A stretch of DNA of 16,134 bases, from assembly GCA_913009745.1 (NCBI GenBank), contig CAJVWL010000003.1, positions 1 to 16,134 of the forward strand, given 5' to 3'. The notes under the pieces were generated by a model. That model searched no databases and was not told the DNA's origin. It saw only the letters and a program-made list of their open reading frames with translations. The stretch comes from an uncultured bacterium. GTDB taxonomy: Bacteria; Patescibacteriota; Minisyncoccia; UBA6257; Colwellbacteraceae. Position numbers and translations under genes: made by a program. Positions 1-8,107 of this stretch are shown one piece after another; the first letter of the stretch is position 1; the number at the start of each line of letters is the position of its first letter.

Positions 1-14
1 GTGTGTTTGTTTTT

Positions 15-72
15 AATGAGACGGCGACCAGCGAGATCTACGCTCTTTCCCTGCGCGACGCTCTTCCGATCT
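15..72 (+). other. Illumina P5/Read 1 adapter remnant (artefact)
   Basis: These 58 bases align without gaps to the Illumina P5 plus TruSeq Read 1 adapter and end in the familiar GACGCTCTTCCGATCT. I count five mismatches (positions 20, 31, 42, 53 and 55), and the contig base is G in every case. The match is made from memory of the adapter sequence. The 14 bases before it are T/G-rich and unexplained, probably also artefact. This is not part of the organism; genomic sequence starts at about position 73. Any reading frame called across this stretch should be ignored. Confidence 0.97.
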
Positions 73-114
73 ATTCTCAACTCTAACCTGAGTTTCAATC
101 TCCTTATCTTTCAC
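73..114 (-). CDS. 5' end of an unidentified gene, cut by contig edge
   Basis: Downstream of glyA on the same strand, a GTG codon (114-112) opens a frame that stays open for 14 codons until the adapter junction, reading MKDKEIETQVRVEN if GTG is taken as Met. An AAGG sequence lies about eight bases upstream, one of only two good ribosome-binding sites seen in this window. The start is 53 bases past the glyA stop, so it could be the next gene of the same operon. Fourteen residues are too few to assign a function. It could also be chance; the RBS and the absence of stops are the only support. Confidence 0.4.
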
Positions 115-167
115 GTTAAGACCTTATTATAAATTTTGAATTTATACAACCAATCACGTAAATATAT

Positions 168-1385
168 CTATAAAAACTTCTTTGCTGAAAATCTTTTTGC
201 GAGTTTAAGGACTTCCATCTTTGTTCCCACTCTATTGTGGACAGCGCCGTATATAAGATTTGCGAGCTGTTTCATTTCCGGTTCCTTCATACCGCGTGTC
301 GTAAGCGCAGGTGTGCCGAGGCGGACTCCAGACGGCCTAAACGGCGAAGTATCGTCGGGAACGGAGTTTCTGTTTGCTATGATGTTTGCCTTCTCAAGGC
401 GTTTCTCCGCCTCGGAGCCGTCAAGGCCAAAGCACCTCATATCAACAAGTATCAAATGTGTATCCGTCCCACCGCTTACCAGAGTAAATCCCAGTTTTTT
501 CAGCTCCTCCGCAAGAGCTCTTGCGTTTTTTACAATCTGATGGGCGTATGTTTTGAATGTTGGTTTCAATGCCTCCTGAAATGCAGCTGCTTTCGCGGCA
601 GTAACGTTATTATGCGGACCTCCCTGCATACCCGGGAAAACTGCTTTATCAATTTTGGATGAAATTTCTTTGCGCGAGAAGATTATCGCGCCCCTCGGAC
701 CGCGGAGAGATTTATGGGTTGTTGTCATTACAACATCCGCGTACGGAAATGGCGCGGAGTGCGCCCCTCCCGCGACAAGTCCCGCAATATGTGAAATATC
801 CGCAAGGTGATATGCTCCAACACTTTTTGCAATCTCGCCAAATTTTTTAAAGTTAAACTTTCTCGGATATGCGGTAAAGCCCGAAATGATGATTTTCGGC
901 TTTATCTTTCGCGCCAGCCTATACACGTCATCGTAGTCAATAAGCCCCGTTTTTAAATTCACTCCGTATTGAACACTTTTCCAAAACCTTCCGGTTATAG
1001 AAACCTTGTGGCCGTGCGTCAGGTGTCCGCCGGATGCAAGCTTCATGCCCATAATTGTGTCCCCCGGTTCGGCAAGCGCGAGATAAACCGCGACATTCGC
1101 GGGCGAACCGGAATACGGCTGGACGTTTACGTTCCATTTTTCTGCGTTTAACTTAAATAATTTTAATGCCCTATCCTGCGCAAGGTTTTCTATCTTGTCG
1201 TAATACTCATTTCCCGGATAATATCGTTTGCCCGGATATCCTTCAGAATATTTATTTGTAAGCGGGGATCCCAGAATCTTTTGGATTTCGTGTGATGCAA
1301 AATTCTCGGAAGCTATAAGGTCAAGTGTTTCCTCCTGGCGTTTTATCTCCTCTTTTATTAATTTTTCCAGTTTAATGTCTTTCAT
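168..1385 (-). CDS. glyA: Serine hydroxymethyltransferase
   Basis: This PLP enzyme interconverts serine plus tetrahydrofolate with glycine plus methylene-tetrahydrofolate, the main source of one-carbon units, in the cytosol. At 405 residues it is near the usual family length of about 415. Visible signatures are the N-terminal LDLIASENFAS, YSGSPANVAVY near residues 91-101 (family form SGSQANMAVY), HLADISHIAGL around 193-203, and the PLP-lysine motif TTTHKSLRGPRG with the Schiff-base lysine at K225. A C-terminal RPSGVRLGTPALTTRG follows at about 350-365. It starts 15 bases after the membrane-protein gene at 1401-1982, so the two are probably co-transcribed. No Shine-Dalgarno precedes the ATG; the leader is nearly all A/T. 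I see no missing catalytic residue. Confidence 0.96.
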   Translation of the reverse strand: MKDIKLEKLIKEEIKRQEETLDLIASENFASHEIQKILGSPLTNKYSEGYPGKRYYPGNEYYDKIENLAQDRALKLFKLNAEKWNVNVQPYSGSPANVAVYLALAEPGDTIMGMKLASGGHLTHGHKVSITGRFWKSVQYGVNLKTGLIDYDDVYRLARKIKPKIIISGFTAYPRKFNFKKFGEIAKSVGAYHLADISHIAGLVAGGAHSAPFPYADVVMTTTHKSLRGPRGAIIFSRKEISSKIDKAVFPGMQGGPHNNVTAAKAAAFQEALKPTFKTYAHQIVKNARALAEELKKLGFTLVSGGTDTHLILVDMRCFGLDGSEAEKRLEKANIIANRNSVPDDTSPFRPSGVRLGTPALTTRGMKEPEMKQLANLIYGAVHNRVGTKMEVLKLAKRFSAKKFL

Positions 1386-1400
1386 TGTGTATAAATATTT

Positions 1401-1982
1401 TTATTTTATAACTATATGCCCTATCTCCACCACTATCCAAATACCGATTCCGTTCAATATGGTTGAAATCGGTATTAGTTTTTTAGTATCAAGTTTATAG
1501 TATGCGAAAAGCGCAATCGCCGCCTCATCCGGCAACGGCAACAACAGGGTAATTCCCGCAACAAACAGCCCGAAAAAATGGAATATTCTTTTGCGGAAGA
1601 GGTTTGCAAGCATATCGTGCCTTGCCCTATACCAGGATGAAAGCTCTCTGTGCTCTTCGTGTTTTTGCCAAATCTCTTCAAGCTCCTTGAAAATCCCGTT
1701 CTTGAAGAAGGTTAATATCGCGATGTCTGATATAAGCGCTCCAATGGCGCCGGAGACAACAATGCCAATGGAATTATTGAATCCGCCTAAGTAAAAAAAA
1801 CTTGCCGTAGAAACCGGAGCGGCGAATGTAAACGGCCAAAGCAGGCCCGATATGAATCCTCCTATATATCCCAGCCCACCAATGCCCCTAAAAACTATTT
1901 CAAACATATTGAACCAGACCAGTAATAGCGTAATGCCAATAGACACGATAAAAAGAGAAATGTTCGGATGTTTAATCTTCAT
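1401..1982 (-). CDS. Small multi-pass membrane protein, function unknown
   Basis: The 193-residue product is strongly hydrophobic, with about five likely membrane segments (roughly residues 8-28, 34-58, 70-94, 133-152 and 168-190). A charged, helix-prone loop near residues 95-130 is rich in Glu, His and Arg (ELEEIWQKHEEHRELSSW). A PLPDEAAIA motif sits at about 149-157. The pattern of glycine-rich helices around a P-x-P-D-E turn recalls small SNARE-associated/DedA-like (VTT) membrane proteins, but the resemblance is weak and I do not assign the family. It precedes glyA by 15 bases and has a TATAAT-like promoter element immediately before its ATG. No signal peptide is evident beyond the first membrane helix. 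Confidence 0.75.
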   Translation of the reverse strand: MKIKHPNISLFIVSIGITLLLVWFNMFEIVFRGIGGLGYIGGFISGLLWPFTFAAPVSTASFFYLGGFNNSIGIVVSGAIGALISDIAILTFFKNGIFKELEEIWQKHEEHRELSSWYRARHDMLANLFRKRIFHFFGLFVAGITLLLPLPDEAAIALFAYYKLDTKKLIPISTILNGIGIWIVVEIGHIVIK

Positions 1983-1991
1983 AACAATTAG

Positions 1992-2002
1992 ATTATATTA
2001 TA
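1992..2002 (-). promoter_or_regulatory. Tandem TATAAT -10 elements for the membrane protein-glyA unit
   Basis: On the minus strand two overlapping perfect TATAAT hexamers (2002-1997 and 1997-1992) lie only 9 to 15 bases upstream of the ATG at 1982. No good -35 hexamer is found at 16-18 bases. If either is used, transcription would begin within a few bases of the start codon, giving a nearly leaderless mRNA. The composition is AT-rich, so a chance match is possible. Confidence 0.4.
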
Positions 2003-2079
2003 TCACCTTAAATATACGGCATATACAGATACGGAGCAGGGCCTAAATGCCCATACCCGCATCTCATGCGCGATGCGTC

Positions 2080-3276
2080 TTAGTAAATCCTAATAAGCTC
2101 GTTGAATTTATATATTCTCTCTCTTGTCGGCGACCCTATCTTTACCCCTTCTGCGCCGGATGCCTTCGCGAGATGAATAATAAACGTATCCTCAACCTCA
2201 CCGGAACGGTGGGAGATGATGCGATAAAGCTTCTTGTCTTTTGCCATACGCAGCGCATTGCATGTTTCGGTTATCGTGCCTACTTGATTCGGTTTAATAA
2301 TTACACCGCTTATTAGTCCTTCGTCTGCGTATTGCTCTATCAATGACGTATGCGTTGTTGTTATGTCGTCTCCGACAACTATCTTGTCGTTCTCCATCCT
2401 CTTCTTTAGCTCCTTAAATCCCCGCAGGTCTTTTTCTCCAAAGGGATCTTCTATGGATTTGAATAATTTTTCTTCTTGAAAATATTTCAAATATATATCC
2501 GCCAGCTCATCCGTCGTCGTTTCCCTGCCTTCAAATATATAATTATCGCTTTTCATAAACTGTGTCGCCGCAGAATCAATTCCCAGGGATAAATATTTTT
2601 CTAAATTTAGCTTGGCAATAAGTTCTCCGAGCAGCTTTATCGGTTCAAAATTATCGGAAAAATCTATTGCATATCCTCCTTCATCTCCGATTGGCAAGCG
2701 TTCGCTCTTTGTTTCGTTTATTAGATATTTTCCAAGCTCTTTGTAAAAAGAAACTATCCTGCTTACGGTTACGGGAATTGGGTCGCGATTATTGCCGATA
2801 ACAATATACTCCTGAATATCAAGATTCGTCTTCGCGTGCTCTCCGCCGTTTATCATATTTGAAAAGATGGACGGCGTGATATCTTCCAATACATCGCTGA
2901 AAAATTCCCCTCTTACAACTTCCCAGACCTCTTTCCCGGAAACCGAAGCAAGAGCTCTGGCAAACGCAACCGATATGCCCAAAGATAGATTCCCTCCAAT
3001 TCGTTTTTTGTTCGGTGAGTCATCAAATCCCAGAAGGACTGAATCAAGCTCTCTTATTGAGTTTAGGTCATTCTTTAATAATTTATCCTTAAGCCCTCCT
3101 TCAAGAACCTCCACAACGGCATCGTACGGCAAGACTACCGCCTCTTTTTCTCCTGTACTTTTGCCCGAAGGGATTTGCGCGCGAAATTTCTTTGAGTCGC
3201 TTATCAGCTCAATCTCAAGGGTTTTTTCTCCTCTTGAATCAAATATCTCCCTTGCTTTTATGTCGTCTATAACCAT
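2080..3276 (-). CDS. eno: Enolase (phosphopyruvate hydratase)
   Basis: Enolase interconverts 2-phosphoglycerate and PEP in glycolysis/gluconeogenesis. The 398-residue product is shorter than the usual roughly 420-430. Catalytic and Mg-binding positions are recognisable: H147 in NGGEHA, E156 in LDIQE, E199 in GDEGG, D234, E276 in SIEDPF, D303 in VGDD, K328 in IKPNQ, H356-R357-S358 and K379. Two usually invariant places differ: the mobile substrate loop reads SGKSTG (37-42) rather than SGASTG, and the Mg-ligand neighbourhood reads DSAATQF instead of the common D-A-A-S-E-F. The gene is 14 bases downstream of the dehydrogenase gene and completes a set of enzymes acting around 2-phosphoglycerate, PEP and pyruvate. 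No Shine-Dalgarno precedes the ATG. Confidence 0.95.
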   Translation of the reverse strand: MVIDDIKAREIFDSRGEKTLEIELISDSKKFRAQIPSGKSTGEKEAVVLPYDAVVEVLEGGLKDKLLKNDLNSIRELDSVLLGFDDSPNKKRIGGNLSLGISVAFARALASVSGKEVWEVVRGEFFSDVLEDITPSIFSNMINGGEHAKTNLDIQEYIVIGNNRDPIPVTVSRIVSFYKELGKYLINETKSERLPIGDEGGYAIDFSDNFEPIKLLGELIAKLNLEKYLSLGIDSAATQFMKSDNYIFEGRETTTDELADIYLKYFQEEKLFKSIEDPFGEKDLRGFKELKKRMENDKIVVGDDITTTHTSLIEQYADEGLISGVIIKPNQVGTITETCNALRMAKDKKLYRIISHRSGEVEDTFIIHLAKASGAEGVKIGSPTRERIYKFNELIRIY

Positions 3277-3290
3277 ATAGCGCTGTTTTT

Positions 3291-4304
3291 TTATTTTTTG
3301 CCGGAAATAAGATTAATTGGCTTACCATTGATAAAACCCTCTATATTCTGCAGGGTTGTCTCTAAAATTTCTTCAAGCGCTTCCTGTGAATTGAATGCCG
3401 TATGCGGAGTTATGAGAACATTAGGCATCTCCATTAGAATATGGTCATACAGCATATTACGTATTGTTTTACCGTCCTGTTTTTCTTTTGCGAGAAAATC
3501 CAGCTCATCCTTAACCTCGCCCTCCTCCTCCAAAACATCAAGCGCCACACCGCCCAAGATTCCCTTGTTTAATCCATCTACCATGGCTTCGGTCTCTATG
3601 ATTCCTCCGCGCGCCGTGTTTACAAGAAGCGCCCCTTTCTTAATGGTGGCGATATTTCCTTTATTTATGAGATGGTGGGTGGACTTATTGTGCGGACAAT
3701 GGAAAGTTATTATATCTGCATTCTTCAGTAAATCCTCAAACGGGACATATTTAATTCCCGCCTCTTTCTCAAATGCCGTATCCGGATATAGATCGTAGGC
3801 AATTACGTTCATTGAAAATCCTTTCGCGATTTCAATTACTCTTTTTCCTATCCTGCCCGTTCCGACAACTCCCAGTGTTTTGCCGTGAAGGTCTCTGCCT
3901 CGTAAATCTTTTAATGAGAATGACCCTGCTTCTTTTATGCGGTCAATCGCCAGGTAAATTTTACGAGAAAGATTTAGCATCAGCCCAAAAGTAAACTCCG
4001 CAACGGTATGTTCACCGTAGCCCGGCACGTGACTTGCCAAAATGCCGCCTGCATTGATGTCCTCTATGTTTATGTGGTCAAACCCCGTTGACCTCGTTGC
4101 GATAAATTTTAAATTGGGAAAACTTTCAATAACCTTTTTGTTGATTCTTGAGTCAATGAATATTGAGATAATCTCAAAATCCCTCTCCTTAGGAAGATTA
4201 TATTCATCTATCTTATCCGCGCTGAAAAAGATATCATGCGATGACAATCTGCCGGATATTACACTTTCTTCCCATCCCTCAAGTTCAAAAAATCCTATCT
4301 TCAT
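3291..4304 (-). CDS. D-isomer 2-hydroxyacid dehydrogenase, D-lactate dehydrogenase type
   Basis: This is an NAD-dependent D-2-hydroxyacid dehydrogenase of 337 residues, the family's usual size. The Rossmann motif GTGRIG is at 148-153, with D171 at the end of the next strand indicating NAD rather than NADP. The catalytic triad is R232 (in NTARGG), E261 and H301 (in ITPHTAF). The HTAF context and the EEEG stretch after DVL resemble D-lactate dehydrogenases more than phosphoglycerate dehydrogenases, which usually carry HIGAST. Hydroxypyruvate or glyoxylate reduction remains possible and would fit the glycerate kinase in the same operon. Its ATG overlaps the TGA of ppsA (ATGA), and an AAGGAG lies six bases upstream, so translation is probably coupled. 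It would regenerate NAD by making D-lactate from pyruvate. Confidence 0.88.
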   Translation of the reverse strand: MKIGFFELEGWEESVISGRLSSHDIFFSADKIDEYNLPKERDFEIISIFIDSRINKKVIESFPNLKFIATRSTGFDHINIEDINAGGILASHVPGYGEHTVAEFTFGLMLNLSRKIYLAIDRIKEAGSFSLKDLRGRDLHGKTLGVVGTGRIGKRVIEIAKGFSMNVIAYDLYPDTAFEKEAGIKYVPFEDLLKNADIITFHCPHNKSTHHLINKGNIATIKKGALLVNTARGGIIETEAMVDGLNKGILGGVALDVLEEEGEVKDELDFLAKEKQDGKTIRNMLYDHILMEMPNVLITPHTAFNSQEALEEILETTLQNIEGFINGKPINLISGKK

Positions 4305-6763
4305 AATCTTCTCCTTATAACGCTTCTTTTTCGCTCCATTTCATATATTCTGGGAATGGTTTTTATTACCGTATCGGGATTTAATGAAATACTGTCTATG
4401 CCGTTTTTAACAAGGAAGTCTGCAAACTCCGGGAAGTCGCTCGGCGCCTGCCCGCAGATGCCAATATATTTTCCCCGCTTTTTGCTTCGTTTGATTACCT
4501 GCTTTATAAGCTTCTTTACCGAGGGGTCATTTTCATTCGCAACACCGCTTACAATCTCCGAATCGCGGTCAATACCCAATGTAAGCTGGGTAAGGTCGTT
4601 TGAACCTATAGACATCCCATCAAAGATATCCAGAAACGCGTCCACCAGGAGAATGTTTGACGGAATCTCGCACATTACATACACCTTGAGCTTCTTGTCT
4701 TTCTTTTTGCTTAGGCCGTGCTTTTTCATAATACCCAAAACCTTCTCCCCCTCCTCGGGTGTTCTGCAAAATGGAATCATAGGGATTATATTTTTAAGGC
4801 CCATCTCATATCTCGCTTTATTCAGCGCCTTACACTCAAGGCCGAATGCTTTTTCAAATTCTTTGTGATAATAACGTGATGCGCCGCGCCATCCAAGCAT
4901 TGGATTATTCTCATTCGGTTCATAAAGCTTGCCTCCCAAGAGTTCTTTGTATTCGTTCGTCTTGAAGTCCGAGAACCTGATAATCACATCATTCGGCCAA
5001 AACGCCGCAGCTATCTTGGCTATTCCCTCCGCAAGCTCATCAACATAATATTTCTTCTTGTCCGTATATCCGGGCGTCAACTCTTCTATGTCGTTCAAAA
5101 TTGCTTTAATCTCCTTATCTCTTCCCGCTTTTTTCTTTAAGTCCTTGAAGTATATGAGCGCGTTGGGATGAATTTGAATGTGCGATGCTATTATAAATTC
5201 CAATCTTCCGAGTCCAACTCCATCCACCGGAAGATAATAATCCTTAAACGCCTCATCGGGAGAGCCGATATTGACCATTATTTTAGTTTTTGTTTTTGGC
5301 GTCTTGCCAAGGCGATGCTCAATGACCTCATATGGAATCTTGCCCCTATATACAATGCCCCTATTTCCAGTAGAACAATCAACCGTAACCATCTGTCCAT
5401 TTTTTAATAATTTCGTAGCGTTCTCCGACCCAACGATAGCCGGAACTCCGAGTTCACGCGATACAATCGCCGCGTGACTTGTGCGCCCCCCTTTATTTGT
5501 CACGATTGCCGATGCAATTTTCATTATAGGCTCCCAGTCGGGGTCCGTTGTGTCCGTAACAAGGACATCTCCTTTTTTGAACTCCGCCATACGATTCGGG
5601 TTATTGATGACTCTAACTTTCCCGGAACCAATCATTGTTCCAACCGCAATACCGGAGAGAATAATATCTCCCTTGCCCTTTAGTCTATATTCTTTATATA
5701 ATGTTTTTTCTCCGATTTTAGCGTGTACGGTTTCCGGACGTGCTTGGACTATAAACAGCTCATTTGTTCTGCCGTCCTTTGCCCATTCAATATCCATCGG
5801 CTGATAATGACCCTGCTTTTTTGAAAAGTGCTCTTCAATCTTAATACCCCAGCCGGCAAGTTTTAATACCTCGCTGTCTTTTAGGGAGAACTTCTCTCTT
5901 TCTTTTACGGGAACCCTTACCTGTTTTATCCCATTTTTTGAGTATATTATTTTATTCTTCTTCTCGCCCAGGTTTCTTTCAATAATAGATGCAAATCCCT
6001 TTTTAAACGTAGGTTTAAAAACGGTAAATTCATCCGGTATGACCTCTCCCTGAACTATCATCTCTCCAAGACCGTATGAACTATTAATTATAACCACACT
6101 GTCTAATCCCGTTTCCGTATCAATCGTGAACATAACTCCGCTTGACGCCTTGTCGGAACGCACCATTTTTTGAACTCCTACCGATAGTGAAATATCAAAA
6201 TGAGAGAAACCCTTGTCCTTGCGATATGAAATCGCTCTATTTGTAAAAAGTGACGCGAAACATTTCTTTACGGCCTCGGATACGTTATCAATCCCAACCA
6301 CATTAAGATATGTCTCCTGTTGTCCCGCGAATGACGCACCCGGCAAGTCTTCCGCGGTGGCGGAAGAGCGAATCGCAACATCAACATTCTTTCGCCCGTA
6401 TTTTTTCCCCAAGCTTATATATGCTTTTTCTAACTCCGCAACCAAGTCTTTCGGCAACTCGGACCTTAAAATAAGCCTGCGAATGCTCTCTCCGCGTTTA
6501 CGCAAATCCTTAACATCCCTTGTATCCACTCCGTCAAGAATATCTTGAATCTTGTCTTTTAGGTCTGCTTTTTTTAAAAAATAATCATACGCATGCGCCG
6601 TTACGGTAAAACCGTTAGGCACCTTTATTCCCATCGGAACAAGCTTCCTGTACATTTCACCGAGTCCGGCGTTCTTTCCGCCAACAAGCGGGATATCCTT
6701 TATTCCTATGTCCTTGAACCATAGTATAAGTTTCTGTTTTCTGTTCACTAATGCGGTTTTCAT
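4301..6763 (-). CDS. ppsA: Phosphoenolpyruvate synthase
   Basis: The 820-residue protein has the full three-domain layout of PEP synthase (pyruvate, water dikinase). The N-terminal ATP-binding domain carries VGGKNAGLGEM (about 27-37) and RSSATAEDLPGASFAGQQE (132-150). The swivelling phosphohistidine domain has GGRTSHAAIVSRE with H430 as the phosphorylated residue. The C-terminal PEP-binding TIM barrel has GSNDLTQLTLGIDRD (720-734) and the catalytic cysteine C770 in GICGQAPSD. The enzyme converts pyruvate, ATP and water to PEP, AMP and phosphate. In organisms lacking pyruvate kinase it may run in reverse to make ATP; that is inference here. It starts seven bases after the glycerate kinase stop and overlaps the next gene by four bases. 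It ends in TGA, which shows TGA is a stop in this organism. Confidence 0.96.
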   Translation of the reverse strand: MKTALVNRKQKLILWFKDIGIKDIPLVGGKNAGLGEMYRKLVPMGIKVPNGFTVTAHAYDYFLKKADLKDKIQDILDGVDTRDVKDLRKRGESIRRLILRSELPKDLVAELEKAYISLGKKYGRKNVDVAIRSSATAEDLPGASFAGQQETYLNVVGIDNVSEAVKKCFASLFTNRAISYRKDKGFSHFDISLSVGVQKMVRSDKASSGVMFTIDTETGLDSVVIINSSYGLGEMIVQGEVIPDEFTVFKPTFKKGFASIIERNLGEKKNKIIYSKNGIKQVRVPVKEREKFSLKDSEVLKLAGWGIKIEEHFSKKQGHYQPMDIEWAKDGRTNELFIVQARPETVHAKIGEKTLYKEYRLKGKGDIILSGIAVGTMIGSGKVRVINNPNRMAEFKKGDVLVTDTTDPDWEPIMKIASAIVTNKGGRTSHAAIVSRELGVPAIVGSENATKLLKNGQMVTVDCSTGNRGIVYRGKIPYEVIEHRLGKTPKTKTKIMVNIGSPDEAFKDYYLPVDGVGLGRLEFIIASHIQIHPNALIYFKDLKKKAGRDKEIKAILNDIEELTPGYTDKKKYYVDELAEGIAKIAAAFWPNDVIIRFSDFKTNEYKELLGGKLYEPNENNPMLGWRGASRYYHKEFEKAFGLECKALNKARYEMGLKNIIPMIPFCRTPEEGEKVLGIMKKHGLSKKKDKKLKVYVMCEIPSNILLVDAFLDIFDGMSIGSNDLTQLTLGIDRDSEIVSGVANENDPSVKKLIKQVIKRSKKRGKYIGICGQAPSDFPEFADFLVKNGIDSISLNPDTVIKTIPRIYEMERKRSVIRRRL
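4311..4316 (-). promoter_or_regulatory. Shine-Dalgarno of the dehydrogenase gene
   Basis: AAGGAG lies six bases upstream of the ATG at 4304, inside the last codons of ppsA. It is the only textbook ribosome-binding site before a complete gene in the window. It supports the 4304 start and translational coupling through the ATGA overlap. Confidence 0.75.
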
Positions 6764-6770
6764 AATAAAT

Positions 6771-8057
6771 TTATTTATTTTTTATCGCTATTATAATATC
6801 CGAAACGTTTCTGCCGGTATTTCCGGTTAAAATATAATCTCCCGTTTTTTCAAAAAATGAATATGCCATATTTTTATTTAAATATTCTTCTATGTTTAGA
6901 TTCTTTTTGTCAGCAGTATCCTTGGTTATTGTATCACAAAGAGCTCCCGCAAAATCCGTGTTATCCCTTCCATCCGAGCCCACGGCAACAACCGTCTCTC
7001 CTTTATTAATAAATCTTAGCGCGGATAGTATCAACTCTTGGCACCTACCCCCTTTTCCTGGGTTTCTTACGGTTACAGTGGTTTCTCCTCCATATAGAAA
7101 TACTGTGCGATTTTTTGCCTTGCGCAGTTCGTGTACTATATCGCGGCCCACATCTCTCGCTTCTCCGGAGAGCGTTGTTGTGCAAATCTCAGGCAAAAAT
7201 CCTTCCGAGCTAGCTTCCTTCGCCATTGCGGTGAGGGCAATTTTATTTGAGACAACGATGATGTTTCTGATGTTTTTAAAATACTTATCATCTTTTGGCG
7301 TTTCAATCAGCGAGTCTTCATCAACTCCAAATTGGTTTCCATTTTTGCAGGTTTGCAAAATGCGGAGAGCGTCCTTAGTCGTTGTTGTGTCTTTTACCGT
7401 TGGACCCGACGCAATAAATTGCAGGTCATCTCCGGGAACATCGGAAAATATAAGTGAAATCGCCCTGGCCGGATAGGCGTATTTTGCGAGATATCCACCC
7501 CTGGCAAATGAAAGGTGTTTTCTAACGGTGTTCATCTTTTCAATATCTACCCCCTCATCAAACATCAGCTTAATAAACTCGGATTCATCTGAACAGGTCA
7601 TATTCTTGGGTTGGCACAAAAGAGTGGACCCTCCTCCGGAGATGATAAAAATTACAAAATCTTTTTTCGTTGTCCCGGATAACAGTTTAATAATCTCTTT
7701 GGTTGCCTTCATGTTGACCTCCGATGGGAATGGGTGCTGTCCGCTAAATGCGCTAATTCTTTTGAGGTTTCCCTCTCTAACATCAATCACCACCCCATTG
7801 CTTATTCGTTTCCCGAGTATACTTTCCAGTTCTTCCGCCGCGCTTAGGGAGGCTTTGCCGACGCCAACAACAAAAAGATTGTCTATATCCCTCAAATCAA
7901 TCACGGCATCACCGATAGATAGTTCGTCGCCTTTAATGTGAACCGTACTGCGGATGATTTTCTTTGTATCAACGGCATCAAGTCCAACATCTATCATCCT
8001 CAATGCAAGCTTTCTGTCTTCTGTTTTTGCAAGTTTCTCAAAATTCTTAATTATCAT
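6771..8057 (-). CDS. gckA: Glycerate 2-kinase (GckA/MOFRL family)
   Basis: The 428-residue protein matches the GckA/MOFRL type of glycerate kinase, which phosphorylates D-glycerate with ATP to 2-phosphoglycerate. Motifs in order: VGVGKAS (64-70), GQHPFPSE (106-113), SGGGSTLL (140-147), TVRKHLSFARGG, SDVPGDDLQFIASGPT, GGETTVTV, GKGGRCQELILSAL and near the C terminus GSDGRDNTDFAGAL. The length agrees with the family (about 410-450). The gene heads a minus-strand run of glycerate kinase, ppsA, dehydrogenase and eno; its product is the substrate of the enolase encoded three genes on. Its ATG is about 50 bases downstream of the terminator of the structured RNA at 8108-8335, so it could be controlled by read-through or by a weak promoter of its own. 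No Shine-Dalgarno is visible. Confidence 0.93.
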   Translation of the reverse strand: MIIKNFEKLAKTEDRKLALRMIDVGLDAVDTKKIIRSTVHIKGDELSIGDAVIDLRDIDNLFVVGVGKASLSAAEELESILGKRISNGVVIDVREGNLKRISAFSGQHPFPSEVNMKATKEIIKLLSGTTKKDFVIFIISGGGSTLLCQPKNMTCSDESEFIKLMFDEGVDIEKMNTVRKHLSFARGGYLAKYAYPARAISLIFSDVPGDDLQFIASGPTVKDTTTTKDALRILQTCKNGNQFGVDEDSLIETPKDDKYFKNIRNIIVVSNKIALTAMAKEASSEGFLPEICTTTLSGEARDVGRDIVHELRKAKNRTVFLYGGETTVTVRNPGKGGRCQELILSALRFINKGETVVAVGSDGRDNTDFAGALCDTITKDTADKKNLNIEEYLNKNMAYSFFEKTGDYILTGNTGRNVSDIIIAIKNK

Positions 8058-8072
8058 AACTGCATATATATA

Positions 8073-8081
8073 CTTATATCA
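8073..8081 (-). promoter_or_regulatory. Possible extended -10 promoter for the glycerate kinase operon
   Basis: On the minus strand TGATATAAG fits an extended -10 element (TG-N-TATAAT, one mismatch) between the upstream terminator and the ATG at 8057. No clear -35 is present. If used, the leader would be under about 10 bases. The alternative is that the operon is read only by read-through from the RNA upstream. Confidence 0.3.
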
Positions 8082-8107
8082 CAAAATAAAACTGTATTAA
8101 TGTCCAA

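Noticed and set aside
136-662. Open frames on the plus strand across the glyA gene.
   Set aside because: They are antisense to a clearly conserved coding sequence and have no recognisable protein features.
2059-2078. Small hairpin (CGCATC/GATGCG) just after the enolase stop as a terminator.
   Set aside because: Only six pairs, a loop of eight bases and no U tract on the minus strand; too weak to call.
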